Shown here in pieces: positions 7,030 to 7,330 of a stretch of 7,330 nt of DNA. This DNA is from an uncultured Spirochaetia bacterium (GTDB lineage: Bacteria; Spirochaetota; UBA4802; JAGODF01). Both the position numbers and the translations under genes were made by a program. The notes under the pieces were generated by a model. The model was not told where the DNA came from. It worked only from the letters and a program-made list of their open reading frames with translations, and did not search any database. Every line of letters begins with the position of its first letter. Positions within the stretch are counted from its first letter, which is position 1. The stretch spans positions 1-7,330 of the forward strand of contig CALCJG010000225.1 of NCBI GenBank assembly GCA_937967705.1, written 5' to 3'.

Positions 7030-7042
7030 ACAAGATAATATC

Positions 7043-7330
7043 ATGAAGGAAACCCATACGACAGAAGAATATCTCCACCACTGCCTCTTCTTTACGGCAA
7101 ACAGGCTGGCCCGGGTGATTACAGCCATGGCGGAGGAGGAGTTCCTCAAAACGGGACTATCCCCCACCTATGCCTTCCTGATCATGCTGGTAAACGACGA
7201 TCAGGGAATCTCACAGAAGTCCCTCTGCGAGAAGCTGCACCTGGCGCCCTCCACGGTGACCCGGTTCATAGACAAACTGGTGCAGAAGGACCTGCTCCTA
7301 AAGTCTATAGAGGACAATATCCCGCAGGAA
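7043..7330 (+). CDS. MarR-family transcriptional regulator, 3' truncated by the window
   Basis: The first 96 codons are present and the frame is open to the window edge. MarR proteins are usually about 140-160 aa, so roughly the last third is missing. Residues about 8-38 form the N-terminal dimerisation helix. The winged helix-turn-helix follows: LSPTYAFLIMLVNDDQGISQ, then KSLCEKLHLAPSTVTRFIDK with the recognition helix near 69-80, then the start of the wing (LVQKDLLLKS). It is a homodimeric DNA-binding repressor or activator whose ligand cannot be told from this part. The start at 7043 is preferred over ATG 7022 because the latter lies upstream of the predicted transcription start, although neither has a good ribosome site. 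A near-optimal promoter with a palindrome at its start point suggests strong expression held down by self-repression. Its own targets are probably downstream of the window. Confidence 0.93.
   Translation, partial: MKETHTTEEYLHHCLFFTANRLARVITAMAEEEFLKTGLSPTYAFLIMLVNDDQGISQKSLCEKLHLAPSTVTRFIDKLVQKDLLLKSIEDNIPQE

Overview
The window looks like chromosome from a mid-GC, Gram-negative-type bacterium. The signs are a lipoprotein with a periplasmic LolA/RseB-like fold, a hybrid histidine kinase and a radical SAM enzyme. A Spirochaetota (Leptospira-like) or Desulfobacterota-like host would fit: 7TM-DISM/AraC fusions are common in the former, and kinases with the '[13 protein letters not shown]' H-box are common in both. 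This is inference from gene content, not a taxonomic assignment. No rRNA, tRNA, CRISPR array, insertion sequence or phage gene was seen.

Layout. (1) Positions 2-1147 (+) hold the 3' part of a hybrid histidine kinase with a C-terminal receiver domain; its sensor part lies upstream of the window. (2) A 46-bp convergent gap with a small hairpin follows. (3) Positions 1194-2813 (-) encode a membrane-anchored regulator with an N-terminal membrane segment, an extracytoplasmic jelly-roll domain, seven transmembrane helices and a cytoplasmic AraC-type DNA-binding domain. (4) The divergent region 2814-3003 carries back-to-back sigma70-like promoters and possible operator repeats. (5) Positions 3004-5613 (+) encode an 869-aa protein: a B12-binding-like domain, a radical SAM domain, and a roughly 380-residue polytopic membrane module resembling wax-synthase-type MBOAT acyltransferases. 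(6) Positions 5630-6649 (+), 16 nt downstream, encode a putative lipoprotein with a LolA/RseB-like fold. (7) Positions 6650-7042 are noncoding or contain only doubtful small ORFs. They end in a terminator-like hairpin and a perfect-consensus promoter. (8) Positions 7043-7330 (+) hold the 5' part of a MarR-family regulator that runs off the window.

The part most likely to be new is the unit at 1194-6649: a one-protein transmembrane regulator divergent from a two-gene operon. That operon joins a radical SAM/B12 enzyme, fused to an acyltransferase-like membrane domain, with a periplasmic lipoprotein of a lipid-binding fold. My working hypothesis is an envelope lipid modification and handling system under ligand-responsive control. 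The acyltransferase-like domain appears to lack the usual catalytic histidine, so it may serve as a membrane-lipid-binding platform rather than an acyltransferase. The flanking kinase and MarR gene have their own transcription signals or orientation and need not belong to the system.
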